Under the pieces are notes generated by a model that saw only the letters and a list, made by a program, of their open reading frames with translations, was not told the DNA's origin and ran no database searches. This document shows, piece after piece, positions 1 to 6,548 of a stretch of 9,918 nt of DNA (position 1 is the stretch's first letter; each line of letters starts with the position of its first letter). The position numbers and the translations under genes were made by a program. Where the stretch lies: contig JAJRSN010000168.1 in NCBI GenBank assembly GCA_024278715.1, forward strand, positions 1 through 9,918. The letters are read 5' to 3'. Origin of the DNA: Calditrichota bacterium (GTDB lineage Bacteria; Calditrichota; Calditrichia; Calditrichales; Calditrichaceae).

Positions 1-504
1 TAAAGTTGAATTGCCGTTAAGAATCACCTTTGAGCCGTCGGCTAAATTAAGCGTAATCCTTTCGCCGAATTTAGTGGCGACCGTGGTGAATTTTTCGCCG
101 AAAGAGAAATTCGGGATGGGGATATTTAATTGAAACGCAATTATAAGAACTGCGGCGGCGGAAACAACAGCCGCGCCGATTTTCCAGAAGAGCCGTTTGT
201 TCATTTGTAAGACGGCGGGACTTGATTTATTGATCTTTGTTTCGGTTTTGTCAATGTGCAAATTCAGGTTGTCCAGCAGTTTGTTTAATTCCGCCTGCAC
301 GTCAGGCAAAGGATAACTTTTGAATTGTCCGGCTTGCCAAAGTTTTAACGCTTCGTTGTACAAAGCTTTATTCTGCGGATTTTCGTTAAGCCATTTTTCC
401 CACTTTTCGTTATCGTCTTTGCTTCCGTTGCCGGAAATCCACAACTGAAAACCCTCATCGGTAATTAACGAGTCTAATTCTTTTGTATTTTGCTTGAATT
501 TCAT
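1..504 (-). CDS. FecR-family anti-sigma factor, C-terminus cut by window edge
   Basis: The 168 visible codons give a cytoplasmic N-terminal half rich in Trp and charged residues (W22, W35, W38, W56), one hydrophobic helix at about residues 107-126, and then the start of a periplasmic FecR domain (residues about 139-168, including GERITLNLADGSKVILNGNS). The FecR signature of a Gly-Glu followed by a DGS-V-LN strand is clear. Proteins of this family hold an ECF sigma factor inactive at the inner membrane and release it when a TonB-dependent outer-membrane transducer signals. The ATG at 502-504 has an AGGT about 6 nt upstream. It lies 103 bp downstream of the ECF sigma gene on the same strand, the usual sigma/anti-sigma order in Bacteroidota. 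Family members usually exceed 300 residues, so roughly half is missing at the window edge. The TonB receptor, if present, would lie to the left. Confidence 0.92.
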   Translation of the reverse strand, partial: MKFKQNTKELDSLITDEGFQLWISGNGSKDDNEKWEKWLNENPQNKALYNEALKLWQAGQFKSYPLPDVQAELNKLLDNLNLHIDKTETKINKSSPAVLQMNKRLFWKIGAAVVSAAAVLIIAFQLNIPIPNFSFGEKFTTVATKFGERITLNLADGSKVILNGNSTL

Positions 505-607
505 TGCGCTACCTGTAAGATAAAATTAACATTCCTTTGTTCACTTTATTATATAGAGAGGGTATCTTTAATTTTGTAATGTTCAAAAAAGAAATAATTT
601 TGATTTT

Positions 608-1162
608 TTAGGAAAGAATTTTTCTCAGGCGGTGCAGAGCCTCGGAAACGTAATTACGGGCTACTTGCGAAGAGATATTCATAATTTTACTGATTTCTTT
701 GTAAGAAAAGTTATTATAAGTTTTGAGATATAAAGCTTCGCGCATTCGTTCGGGCACTTCGGCTAAAGCATTTTTTAACTGAAATTTGATTTGTTCGTTG
801 CTCTCATCGGAAATAAGCATGTCTTGCGCGGAAAAGGCGTCTTTGGGAAGCTCATTCATCAGAATTTTATTTTTTTCATCTTTGGCTTTGCTTTTTTTCA
901 ATTCCTTAATAAGCAAACGCCGCAGGGAGGTAAATAGATATAATCGCAGCGAACTTACTTCCGCCAGCTTGGCGCGCTTTTCCCAAAGGTAAGTGAACAA
1001 CTCCTGAATCGAATCTTTTACCAGCTCTTCGTTGTGGCAAATTGTAAAAGCGAAATTGTACAGCGAGGCATAATTCATTTTAAAAATCTTTGCCAATGCC
1101 TCAGGATCACCCCTTCGAAATGAGTTCCAAATTTCTTTGTCTGTATCGGTATTTAATTTCAT
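608..1162 (-). CDS. ECF-type RNA polymerase sigma factor (RpoE-like)
   Basis: This 184-residue protein has the two-domain ECF layout. Region 2 spans about residues 20-86 (LYNFAFTICHNEELVKDSIQ, then FTYLWEKR and LRLYLFTSLRR). Region 4 spans about 128-182, with the helix-turn-helix FSYKEISKIMNISSQVARNY followed by ALHRLRKIL. It should direct RNA polymerase to a small regulon, probably including its own operon, and be held by the FecR-like protein encoded just downstream. The length is normal for the family. No clear Shine-Dalgarno sequence precedes the ATG at 1160-1162, and an upstream ORF ends across it in an ATGA overlap. The sub-group and the signal cannot be told from the sequence, but FecR-paired ECF factors in Bacteroidota commonly control nutrient or iron uptake. 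Confidence 0.95.
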   Translation of the reverse strand: MKLNTDTDKEIWNSFRRGDPEALAKIFKMNYASLYNFAFTICHNEELVKDSIQELFTYLWEKRAKLAEVSSLRLYLFTSLRRLLIKELKKSKAKDEKNKILMNELPKDAFSAQDMLISDESNEQIKFQLKNALAEVPERMREALYLKTYNNFSYKEISKIMNISSQVARNYVSEALHRLRKILS

Positions 1163-1425
1163 CCAACTAATTTTACAATTTTAATACTACTTGAACCCAA
1201 GTTGAGCGATTCATAGCTTTCGTTCAGTTCTATGGCTGCTTCCGCCCGATTTTTCTTATGTTGTTCATCGCAGCACCGGATAAATATGCGTTTTTCTTTA
1301 ATATTGTAAAGACCGGAAAAAATTACAGGTTTTTCCGGATTAAAACGCCTGAAAGACGTTACATTAAAAATCAGGAAATTATTTACCCATAGAAGAAAAT
1401 GCATAAGAAAATCAAGAAAATCCAC
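1159..1425 (-). CDS. Doubtful 88-codon ORF overlapping the sigma start
   Basis: This ORF would start at GTG (1423-1425), or at the in-frame ATG that gives MHFLLWVNNFLIF, and it ends in a TGA sharing four bases (ATGA) with the sigma factor start. The product would have a hydrophobic N-terminus (about residues 1-22) and a basic middle containing CC at about residues 51-52. No ribosome binding site precedes the start, and I recognise no family. The 4-bp overlap is the only argument for translation and could be chance. The stretch may simply be the sigma leader and promoter region. Confidence 0.22.
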   Translation of the reverse strand: MDFLDFLMHFLLWVNNFLIFNVTSFRRFNPEKPVIFSGLYNIKEKRIFIRCCDEQHKKNRAEAAIELNESYESLNLGSSSIKIVKLVG

Positions 1426-1627
1426 TTTTTTCTTAATTTTCCCAAAAAAATGTAATATTTGAGGAGTCGTTTTAAAACAGGTTAAAGCCGGAAAATTAAA
1501 GCAGGAAATAAGTATGTGTTAACCTATTTAATTTAAAAACAATGTCTTAAATATTGAGAGTCCCGTTTTTGTCAATCGTTAACGGTGTAAGGGTTAAGCG
1601 GCATCTCCGGCGTCTGGTTACTGCTCC

Positions 1628-1696
1628 CTGAGCTTGTCGAAGGGAGCTTGTCGAAGGGAGCTTGTCGAAGGGAGCTTGTCGAAGGGAGCTTGTCGA
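1628..1696. repeat. 14-bp tandem repeat, about five copies
   Basis: The unit gggagcttgtcgaa is repeated at 1642-1655, 1656-1669, 1670-1683 and 1684-1696, with an incomplete first copy at 1628-1641 (ctgagcttgtcgaa). The copies are identical except at the two ends, which suggests recent expansion by slippage. The core agcttgtcga resembles a widespread intergenic motif, cttcgacaagctca in reverse complement; I recall that from general experience rather than from a search. A decayed single copy (tcttgtcgag) occurs at 6848-6857. Confidence 0.93.
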
Positions 1697-1705
1697 GTCA
1701 CTTTG

Positions 1706-1719
1706 TCGTTAATCGTTAA
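1706..1719. repeat. 7-bp repeat tcgttaa, two copies plus a variant
   Basis: Two exact heptamers (1706-1712 and 1713-1719) are followed by tcgtgtaa, a one-base-longer variant. The pair matters mainly because it belongs to a cluster of repeats that share a 7-bp period in this spacer. Confidence 0.6.
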
Positions 1720-1778
1720 TCGTGTAAGGTAAGCGTGCTTCCCCATCTTCGTTTAACATTCAATATCACTTTGTAACT

Positions 1779-1827
1779 TTGTCACTTGTCACTCGTTACT
1801 TGTTACTCATCACGCATCACGCATCAC
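1779..1827. repeat. Array of seven diverged 7-bp units
   Basis: The stretch divides exactly into seven heptamers: ttgtcac, ttgtcac, tcgttac, ttgttac, tcatcac, gcatcac, gcatcac. All end in ac and carry t at position 4. The variants change stepwise along the array, as expected for a repeat that slipped and then diverged. Confidence 0.85.
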
Positions 1828-1853
1828 ACCCTTTTCACTTTGTCCCTGCTTTC

Positions 1854-1902
1854 CCTTTAACCTTTAACCTTTAATCTTTAATCTTTAATCTTTAATCTTG
1901 AA
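1854..1902. repeat. Array of seven 7-bp units (cctttaa/tctttaa)
   Basis: Three copies of cctttaa (1854-1874) are followed by three of tctttaa (1875-1895) and one tcttgaa (1896-1902), with no gaps. It lies 26 bp from the previous heptamer array and has the same unit number and length but a different sequence. A shorter related stretch (actttaa, tctttga) occurs near 6833-6848. Confidence 0.9.
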
Positions 1903-2140
1903 TTTCACGCATTACACCAAAGCCGTAATCATATATCCGAAAAATTAACTTAAGAACAGGTTAACAAAACAATAATTTTTACGCGAACGCCGATTTTTAT
2001 TTTTAAGCCAAAATCCGGACATGATACAAAAATTTTGTATCGGCTGCTTTTCAAACAGTTAGTGGGAAATATTATTACAGTCTCTTTTTGAAGTTTCTAA
2101 AAGTTACGGCAGAACAAAGTGCGGAATATGAACAGGCGGA

Positions 2141-2329
2141 CTATTTTTTAATCAACAGAACCAAACCGGCAACAGTAACAACCGCGCCAGCAACGACGCC
2201 TATTATTTGCCAATACCCAAAACCGGGCGAGCTCCCCAATCCTATGCAGTCGGCTGCAAGAGACAGAACCAAAACGATTACTCCCGCCGCGAGCAGGATA
2301 ATGCCTGTTATTGTTTTTTTGTTTTTCAT
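2141..2329 (-). CDS. Small two-helix membrane protein, 62 residues
   Basis: The product has a short basic N-terminus (MKNKK), a first hydrophobic helix at about residues 6-27, a loop with DCIGLGSSPGFGYWQ, and a second helix at about 41-60 ending in LIKK. A GAGGAGGT ribosome binding site sits about 7 nt upstream of the ATG at 2327-2329. That decides the start against the ATG ten codons further upstream, which lacks one. I recognise no named family; small proteins of this layout (basic start, two glycine-rich helices) are common in FCB bacteria and mostly uncharacterised. It appears to be a single-gene unit: a promoter-like sequence lies just upstream and a terminator separates it from the bacterioferritin gene. 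Confidence 0.75.
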   Translation of the reverse strand: MKNKKTITGIILLAAGVIVLVLSLAADCIGLGSSPGFGYWQIIGVVAGAVVTVAGLVLLIKK

Positions 2330-2356
2330 TTTGTACCTCCTCAAACCTATACGCGC

Positions 2357-2387
2357 CAAAAATACGTTTTTTTAACCGCGTATGCAA
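2357..2387 (-). promoter_or_regulatory. Candidate promoter for the 62-residue membrane protein
   Basis: Read on the minus strand, TTGCAT (2387-2382) is followed after 17 nt by TATTTTTG (2364-2357). The latter fits both a weak -10 hexamer and the Bacteroidota -7 consensus TAnnTTTG exactly, with a TTG about 20 nt upstream. It lies about 28 nt before the start codon and 15 nt before the ribosome binding site. Assigned by eye only. Confidence 0.35.
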
Positions 2388-2525
2388 CAGCTTAAAAATT
2401 CTTTGTCCGGTCTTTCAAGTTAGGCAGGTGGGCGTGATAAAAGCTGTTAAAATGGAAAGATAAGGCGAGATCGTCCAAGATATTAATTACATCTTTGGCT
2501 GGCAAATTATGGACTGCCTGCCGCT

Positions 2526-2576
2526 AAAAAAGGCGGATCGGCTGCATGTGGGGTCGATCCGCCGCTTATTTTTTTT
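2526..2576. terminator. Bidirectional intrinsic terminator
   Basis: A 9-bp perfect stem (ggcggatcg 2532-2540 with cgatccgcc 2555-2563) encloses a 14-nt loop. On the right it is followed by gcttatttttttt, and on the left it is preceded by aaaaaa (2526-2531), so it has a U-tract in both transcription directions. It lies about 40 bp past the bacterioferritin stop and should end that transcript. Confidence 0.85.
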
Positions 2577-2604
2577 GCGCATATCGCCGGAGCGTCGGAT
2601 AAAA

Positions 2605-3099
2605 TTATTCTGTTGTTCCGGCGGACAAGTTCTTGCTGCGTTCAATGGATTGCAGGGCTAAATAGCGCTCGCCGAATTTAACGATGTTTTCCATTTCGGT
2701 GTCGTATTGGTCAAAATGACGCTCTTCATCTACCACAAGATCTTCAAAAAGTTTCTTTGAAACGGAGTCGGCGTTGGCGGAACATTCATTTGCCCAGAGA
2801 TTGTATTTTTTTGCGCTTTCTTCTTCCATCTTTCTCGCCAGAGCCAACATATCGCTCACATCGTGGATTTTTTGAACATCGTCCGTAACTGCCATTTCCA
2901 CTTCACCCTTCAGAAATAGAATTCTTTCCGCCAAACGCTCGACGTGCAGCATCTCTTCAATCGCTGTTCTTTTGAACAAGCCCGCTAAAAGATCATAACC
3001 CTGATCGTCACAATGGAAATGAAAGTACATATACTGATGGACTGCGGACAATTCGTCTGTAATTGCTTTGTTGAGCAGTTCAATGCTTTTCTCGTGCAT
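2605..3099 (-). CDS. bfr: Bacterioferritin
   Basis: Bacterioferritin stores iron in a 24-subunit cytoplasmic shell, oxidising Fe(II) at a di-iron centre in each subunit. The ATG at 3097-3099 is chosen because a GGAGG lies 7 nt upstream; the open frame reaches 35 codons further but without family sequence. The 164-residue product has the four-helix ferritin pattern. By alignment from memory with E. coli Bfr, the ferroxidase ligands are all present: E16 (DELSAVHQY), E49 and H52 (EEMLHVE), E92 (MEEESAKKY), and E125 and H128 (DEERH). M50 in EEMLH matches the Met that binds haem between two subunits, so a haem-containing form is likely. The C-terminus is a few residues longer than usual (KNLSAGTTE). 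It stands alone with its own terminator; no ferredoxin (bfd) neighbour is visible. Confidence 0.96.
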   Translation of the reverse strand: MHEKSIELLNKAITDELSAVHQYMYFHFHCDDQGYDLLAGLFKRTAIEEMLHVERLAERILFLKGEVEMAVTDDVQKIHDVSDMLALARKMEEESAKKYNLWANECSANADSVSKKLFEDLVVDEERHFDQYDTEMENIVKFGERYLALQSIERSKNLSAGTTE

Positions 3100-3214
3100 T
3101 TTTGGTCCTCCGGTTTGTCGTGAATAAAAATCTTTGCGTAAATTATTTGTTTGTCGCGTAATTTTCAGGTTCGCCTTACTGACGTTTGGTTTTATTCCTT
3201 GCAATTAAGCGCGC

Positions 3215-3244
3215 GGAATTTTCCGGAAGTTCCGTTTGTGTCAA
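3215..3244 (-). promoter_or_regulatory. Near-palindrome next to a -35-like hexamer upstream of bfr
   Basis: The 19-bp sequence ggaattttccggaagttcc (3215-3233) is symmetric at 7 of 9 base pairs. On the minus strand it begins 5 nt after a perfect TTGACA (3244-3239), about 115 nt upstream of the bfr start. That is a reasonable place for an operator overlapping a promoter, but the -10 expected at 17-nt spacing (AAATTC) is poor and I do not recognise the box as Fur, PerR or another named site. Confidence 0.25.
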
Positions 3245-3318
3245 TTGCTGAAACTGTTGTTACCTGACTATTATTAATGAAGTTAATTAAAGACGGCATC
3301 ATCTCCAAAATTTTATTG

Positions 3319-3426
3319 AGGATTAACCGCCGCTGAAAGGAGACAGGTATTAAATATCGGAGTTTGCGTTATCTAAATTTGGCGGTCTGTTTGTGCACCA
3401 CCTGTTGTTTAATAGTTTATTTCGTT
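3319..3426. repeat. Dispersed repeat family 2, copy 1
   Basis: This shares a long diverged match with 7944-8041. The best block is acaggtRttaaatatcggag, then tttg, a variable gap, and tttggcggtctgttt with gtgc, then gttta-ata-tta-tt-gtta. It lies directly after the stop of the MtrA-like gene. In this copy the ends ACAGGT (3343-3348) and ACCTGT are complementary and could fold. Confidence 0.8.
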
Positions 3427-3444
3427 AGGCGTTTAGTTATTAAC

Positions 3445-4563
3445 TTATGCGCCGTCCTGAACATATTTGAATCCCATACAAATTGAAAGTTCAGCTTTTG
3501 TCAGCTCTCTGCCAAGGTAAGCCGCATGACTCAATTGAGTTACCCAGCCGTTTTCAATGATCGTCCAATAAATGCTTCGAGCCTCCTTGCCTTCAATAAT
3601 TCGTAAGAGCGTGTTGTCATAATTATAATGTTCCACCACAATGATTCTTTTTTCCGACTGGGGAATGATTACAAAGTAACCTGCTTTGTCCGTCTTAACC
3701 TTTGCCGGCTCTTTTGCGCAAATGGTTGGCGCTTCTGAGATTTGAACGGTCTTCGTTATTCCACATGATTGTTCAGAAGCATAAGAAGTACCAACCTTCC
3801 GGGAGAGTTGCCTGATTTTCTCCACGATCTTCTCCTCATCTTCGCAGCCCATCATTTCCACAACCTGAACCTGTTTCCGAAAGACTTTAACCTCATTGCG
3901 GGTTACGTTTTTTAAGATCGGACGCCTTCCGGGAGAACCGATTACTTTCATATTTTCATCAACGCCGTTTGTCCGCAGCGAGAGTAACGTTCTGCCGCTA
4001 AAATGTCCTTCAGGATCTTTTCCGGTAATCAGGAGATATTTAATCGTTGGGTTCGTAACAGTGTTTTTGATTATTTTGTCAATGCCGATGTTTTCTGTTT
4101 CGGTCTTTCCAACGATGCAAAGTTCTTTTGGTCTAAGAAGAGCAAGCCTTTCTGCAAGCTCCGTACTGGCAAGAGTTGATACCGCAACAGGACAAGCCGA
4201 ACCGTCGCAGAAGGCATGATATTCTCCGGCAACGGGCGGCCATCTGTTTTCGCTTATCTTAAAGACGCAGCTCTGTGTTTGGGATTCGCTGATTTCAGGA
4301 AAGGCTTCATTAAAAAGGTTTGTCGCCGCTGCCGGAAAGCAGTGATCACAACCAAGGCAGGAATACCTGATCGGTTCCATCTGCTTTAGCCAATTCCCGA
4401 TATTTGCGAGCAAGTCCGATGAATCTTCGGGTGTCAGAGCGGAAAACGAGGTTTGCAGGTTCTCCAGACTCTCTTTCATGCAACCGCACTTACGGCATTT
4501 AGTGAGCCGCATACCTTTCCGAAGTTCGGACTCAATTTTACAGATCGGATTAAACCTATTCAT
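3445..4563 (-). CDS. Cys-rich / MtrA-like corrinoid domain / DUF4346 protein
   Basis: Three parts are visible in 372 residues. The N-terminus (1-100) has seven cysteines, with CRKCGC at 23-28, CLGCDHC at 69-75, plus C8 and C99, suited to a metal or Fe-S site. Residues about 107-255 match the MtrA family: WPPVAGEY, PVAVSTLAS, VGKTETENIGIDKIIKN, NPTIKYLLITGKDPEGHFSG, NGVDENMKVIGSPG and FRKQVQVVEMMGCED. In methanogens MtrA binds the corrinoid cofactor that carries the methyl group in the Na+-pumping Mtr complex; H187 in GHFSG aligns, from memory, with the cobalt-coordinating His84. Residues about 290-371 (GYFVIIP, HAAYLGRELTKAELS, GFKYVQDG) are a DUF4346 domain. There is no membrane anchor, so it should be soluble. 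The start is the first ATG, with only a weak GGAAACGG before it; M18 is an alternative. A corrinoid-dependent methyl-transfer or sensing role is inferred; the substrate is unknown. Confidence 0.88.
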   Translation of the reverse strand: MNRFNPICKIESELRKGMRLTKCRKCGCMKESLENLQTSFSALTPEDSSDLLANIGNWLKQMEPIRYSCLGCDHCFPAAATNLFNEAFPEISESQTQSCVFKISENRWPPVAGEYHAFCDGSACPVAVSTLASTELAERLALLRPKELCIVGKTETENIGIDKIIKNTVTNPTIKYLLITGKDPEGHFSGRTLLSLRTNGVDENMKVIGSPGRRPILKNVTRNEVKVFRKQVQVVEMMGCEDEEKIVEKIRQLSRKVGTSYASEQSCGITKTVQISEAPTICAKEPAKVKTDKAGYFVIIPQSEKRIIVVEHYNYDNTLLRIIEGKEARSIYWTIIENGWVTQLSHAAYLGRELTKAELSICMGFKYVQDGA

Positions 4564-4605
4564 TTTGCCGTTTCCTTAAATAACAATATCGCCTGACCTT
4601 CTTAA

Positions 4606-4690
4606 TATCACGGTTAGCAAAATAAATTAAAAATAGGACGGAAAATCAGAAAAATCAAATAGCCGTTTTATTTTACGCAATTGAACAATT
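4606..4690. repeat. Dispersed repeat family 1, copy 1
   Basis: It begins cacggttagcaaaataa-ta and continues with a gacggaaaatcagaaaaatc segment and gccgtttta. Related copies lie at 6436-6491 and 9249-9320. The ggttagc core is 49 bp upstream of the MtrA-like start. The copy overlaps the 3' end of the doubtful ORF at 4627-4851. Confidence 0.75.
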
Positions 4691-4851
4691 TCATTAAGGC
4701 TAACATCAACAAAGATCCGAATAAATTTGAAATCTCTGAAAAAAGATAAGTTTTTAAGAAAAAACGAGTTGAAAATTGTTTCAATTTTTTTAGCGAAAAC
4801 CATAAACATGAGCGGCAGGATAATTAATAAAATGCGGAAAAATGGATTCAT
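4627..4851 (-). CDS. Doubtful 74-codon hydrophobic ORF
   Basis: The predicted product has one N-terminal membrane helix (about residues 4-20, FRILLIILPLMFMVFAKK) and then a Phe- and Lys-rich, partly basic tail. I recognise no family. The ATG lies in the phrase AACGGTAATG, which recurs at the matching place upstream of the methyltransferase gene (minus strand, around 9360-9369), where the ORF is shorter and unrelated apart from its end. The stop lies inside repeat family 1. The composition is strongly A+T-rich, so this may be non-coding repeat DNA. Confidence 0.25.
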   Translation of the reverse strand: MNPFFRILLIILPLMFMVFAKKIETIFNSFFLKNLSFFRDFKFIRIFVDVSLNEIVQLRKIKRLFDFSDFPSYF

Positions 4852-4913
4852 TACCGTTCCCGAAATAGTGCCGATTAGCGGTGCGCAATTAATAAGTTCC
4901 GATTAATTAGATA

Positions 4914-5204
4914 TTAAAAAAATTTAATTGATAGTTTCCTCGCATTCTCTAAAAAATGGGTATAATCCTTTAAAGAAACACTTTTGACACCAAGCTTTGT
5001 TTTTAAAACTTTGATATCCTTTTTTCTTAATTTCCATAAATCATCCTTAAGATCATTTCTCAGACTGCCTATTCCAGCATCATTTTTAACTAAAAATACC
5101 TCCACGTCTTCATCTTCGTGTATTATTTCAATCATATCAAAACCGTTACTTTTTGCGATTTCAACCGCTTTTTTTAAATAATTTAGAAATTCTTCACTAA
5201 TCAT
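4914..5204 (-). CDS. Hypothetical protein, 96 residues
   Basis: I do not recognise this protein. From the ATG at 5202-5204 it has an amphipathic start (EEFLNYLKKAVEIAKSN), an acidic stretch (EIIHEDEDVEVFLV), a Lys/Asp-rich middle (DLKDDLWKLRKKDIKVLKTK) and a C-terminal helix (FLENARKLSIKFF). No membrane segment or cysteine is present; it should be a small soluble alpha/beta protein. An AAGGA lies 10 nt upstream of this ATG. Longer in-frame starts exist, an ATG nine codons upstream and a TTG at 5282, but they lack binding sites, and the TTG form would add an unlikely hydrophobic leader. Size and composition would fit an antitoxin or immunity-type protein, but nothing proves it. Confidence 0.6.
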   Translation of the reverse strand: MISEEFLNYLKKAVEIAKSNGFDMIEIIHEDEDVEVFLVKNDAGIGSLRNDLKDDLWKLRKKDIKVLKTKLGVKSVSLKDYTHFLENARKLSIKFF

Positions 5205-5282
5205 ATAAGAATCATCCTTTATTTTTAACATCTTTAATAATAAAAATAATTCACCGGTAAAAGTCAATAGAAATAGATACAA

Positions 5283-5585
5283 TTGTAATGATGAAGATGA
5301 GAAGATAATAATAGCATTTTCTTTCCGTATCTAATTTAAACTTAATATCTTGATATGGTCTCAATTAAAACATAAAAACTCTGTTAAATATTTTAGTTGA
5401 TAACGATTTTTATTAAACGTAAAAAGAAGACGAAATTTTATTGGCAAATCTTAGATGCCGATCTTTTTTGTGGAATCAATAATCTTAATAATGGTAGAAT
5501 TTGTTTCATCCATTTTTTCCAAAATAATAAATAACGTTTTCTAAATTTTTACTCACATCAATTCCGTTATAGCCAATAAATTAAG
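5283..5585. other. A+T-rich gap with a possible minus-strand remnant
   Basis: No intact gene is seen. On the minus strand, a run IGYNGIDVSKNLENVIYYFG (from about 5575) breaks at a stop, and a second frame continues as EKMDETNSTIIKIIDSTKKI and stops at about 5455. Together they could be one small frameshifted gene of about 45 codons, but I have no family match. The remainder, 5283-5450, shows nothing. Confidence 0.3.
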
Positions 5586-6377
5586 TCAAATGGAATTTAC
5601 TGCAGAGGCAATTATTGTATCTTTAATTCTGTTTTTCATTTTATGTGAAAACTTTTTCTCTTTTAATAACTTTTCCAACGGATCGCGAATCATATCTATC
5701 GGACAGTGTTCAAAATATTGTAAGATTTCGGAAATCCATTTTCTTGTAGTATTGTTTGATTGTATGCGGCTCAGGTCATTAATTAAGAGGGGAATGATAG
5801 CCGCCTCATTTCCCATGCGCTTAATATGTTGGAAAGCTTCTAACTTTGTGTGTACTTCATCTATTGTGTTTGGGGGAGATAACTTTTTAAAATATTCCGT
5901 TAATTCATCAGCCGCGTTTTTATTCCCTAAGTTAGCCAGCATTCCGAGAGTTGATACAGCCTGAAGCCGTTTGTTCTTGTCGGGGTTATTTAAGTCAGCC
6001 AGATTATTCTCTATCGGAATGGTTTTCAGATCAATCCTTTCCAGTTCATCCAATAATCTGGCTCTTTCGAGTTCATCGCTGTCTATTCTCCCGGAATTTT
6101 TAAAGTCTTTTAATGCTCTTCCGAGGTGAGTGTTATCATCAATTTCAACTACTATAGGTTCTTCGAAATGCTCACATGCTTCGGTTCCCTCATGGATTTT
6201 TTTTTCTTCGATTAATTCTTTACACGAATCATAATTATAGTTTTCAAGCAATTCCTCAATATACGGCTCAAATGCATCATCATACAAACATATACCGTAA
6301 TCCGTCGCTTCATCCATACTTGTCGGGAAAAAATAGCTGCAATTTAAACAAATGGGTTCTAATTCTCCAAGTTCCAT
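5586..6377 (-). CDS. HEAT-repeat protein with N-terminal cysteine cluster
   Basis: The 263-residue protein opens with a likely metal-binding knob: C10 and C13 (PICLNCSYFFP), C30 (YGICLYDD), C52 (DSCKEL) and C68 (EACEHF). An acidic linker follows, then from about residue 105 a run of paired helices of HEAT type (IENNLADLNNPDKNKRLQAV, LGMLANLGNKNAADELTEYF, KLEAFQHIKRMGNEAAIIPL and others) to the end. HEAT arrays act as protein-binding scaffolds, so this is probably an adaptor rather than an enzyme. The ATG at 6375-6377 has AAAGGA about 12 nt upstream. It is the only intact-looking gene here ending in TGA. The spacing on both sides is large, so it seems to be transcribed alone. Its partner is unknown. 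Confidence 0.82.
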   Translation of the reverse strand: MELGELEPICLNCSYFFPTSMDEATDYGICLYDDAFEPYIEELLENYNYDSCKELIEEKKIHEGTEACEHFEEPIVVEIDDNTHLGRALKDFKNSGRIDSDELERARLLDELERIDLKTIPIENNLADLNNPDKNKRLQAVSTLGMLANLGNKNAADELTEYFKKLSPPNTIDEVHTKLEAFQHIKRMGNEAAIIPLLINDLSRIQSNNTTRKWISEILQYFEHCPIDMIRDPLEKLLKEKKFSHKMKNRIKDTIIASAVNSI

Positions 6378-6435
6378 TTTTAGATAACGTCCTTTACTTT
6401 ATTGTTTATGATAATTTTACCTCAGATCTGACAAG

Positions 6436-6491
6436 CCTCGCGTTTAGCAAAACAGCGCAATAAATCCGAAAAGAGCCGTTTTACTCAATAG
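6436..6491. repeat. Dispersed repeat family 1, copy 2
   Basis: The sequence cgcgtttagcaaaac, then gcgcaataaatccgaaaaga and gccgttttact, aligns with the copies at 4606-4690 and 9249-9320. It is the most diverged and shortest copy, and its core lies 65 bp upstream of the HEAT protein start. Confidence 0.6.
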
Positions 6492-6548
6492 GATTTTCCG
6501 TTTCGTGGTCTCAAAAGAAGCGTCGTCCGTTGCTGTTGAGCAAGGAGT

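Larger units (their letters stand above)
1426..2140. other. Long gene-free, repeat-rich spacer
   Basis: I find no convincing gene in these roughly 700 bases. The core from about 1570 to 1905 is made largely of short tandem repeats, listed separately: a 14-bp repeat and three 7-bp arrays. The flanks (1426-1560 and 1905-2140) look unique. The phrase gtgtaag(g)-(t)aagcg occurs twice within it, near 1585-1600 and 1722-1735, and again near 6760-6775 beside the saccharopine-dehydrogenase-like pseudogene, so the same kind of spacer exists at two loci in the window. Confidence 0.7.

Noticed and set aside
1779..1902. CRISPR array
   Set aside because: The units are 7 bp and contiguous, with no spacers.
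2088..2375. Plus-strand ORF of 95 codons opposite the small membrane protein
   Set aside because: The minus-strand 62-residue protein has a strong RBS and clear membrane helices; the plus-strand frame has a TTG start and low-complexity Thr/Ala/Pro content typical of an antisense shadow.
3100..3204. 35-codon N-terminal extension of bacterioferritin
   Set aside because: It starts at TTG without a binding site, has no family similarity, and the internal ATG has GGAGG at ideal spacing.
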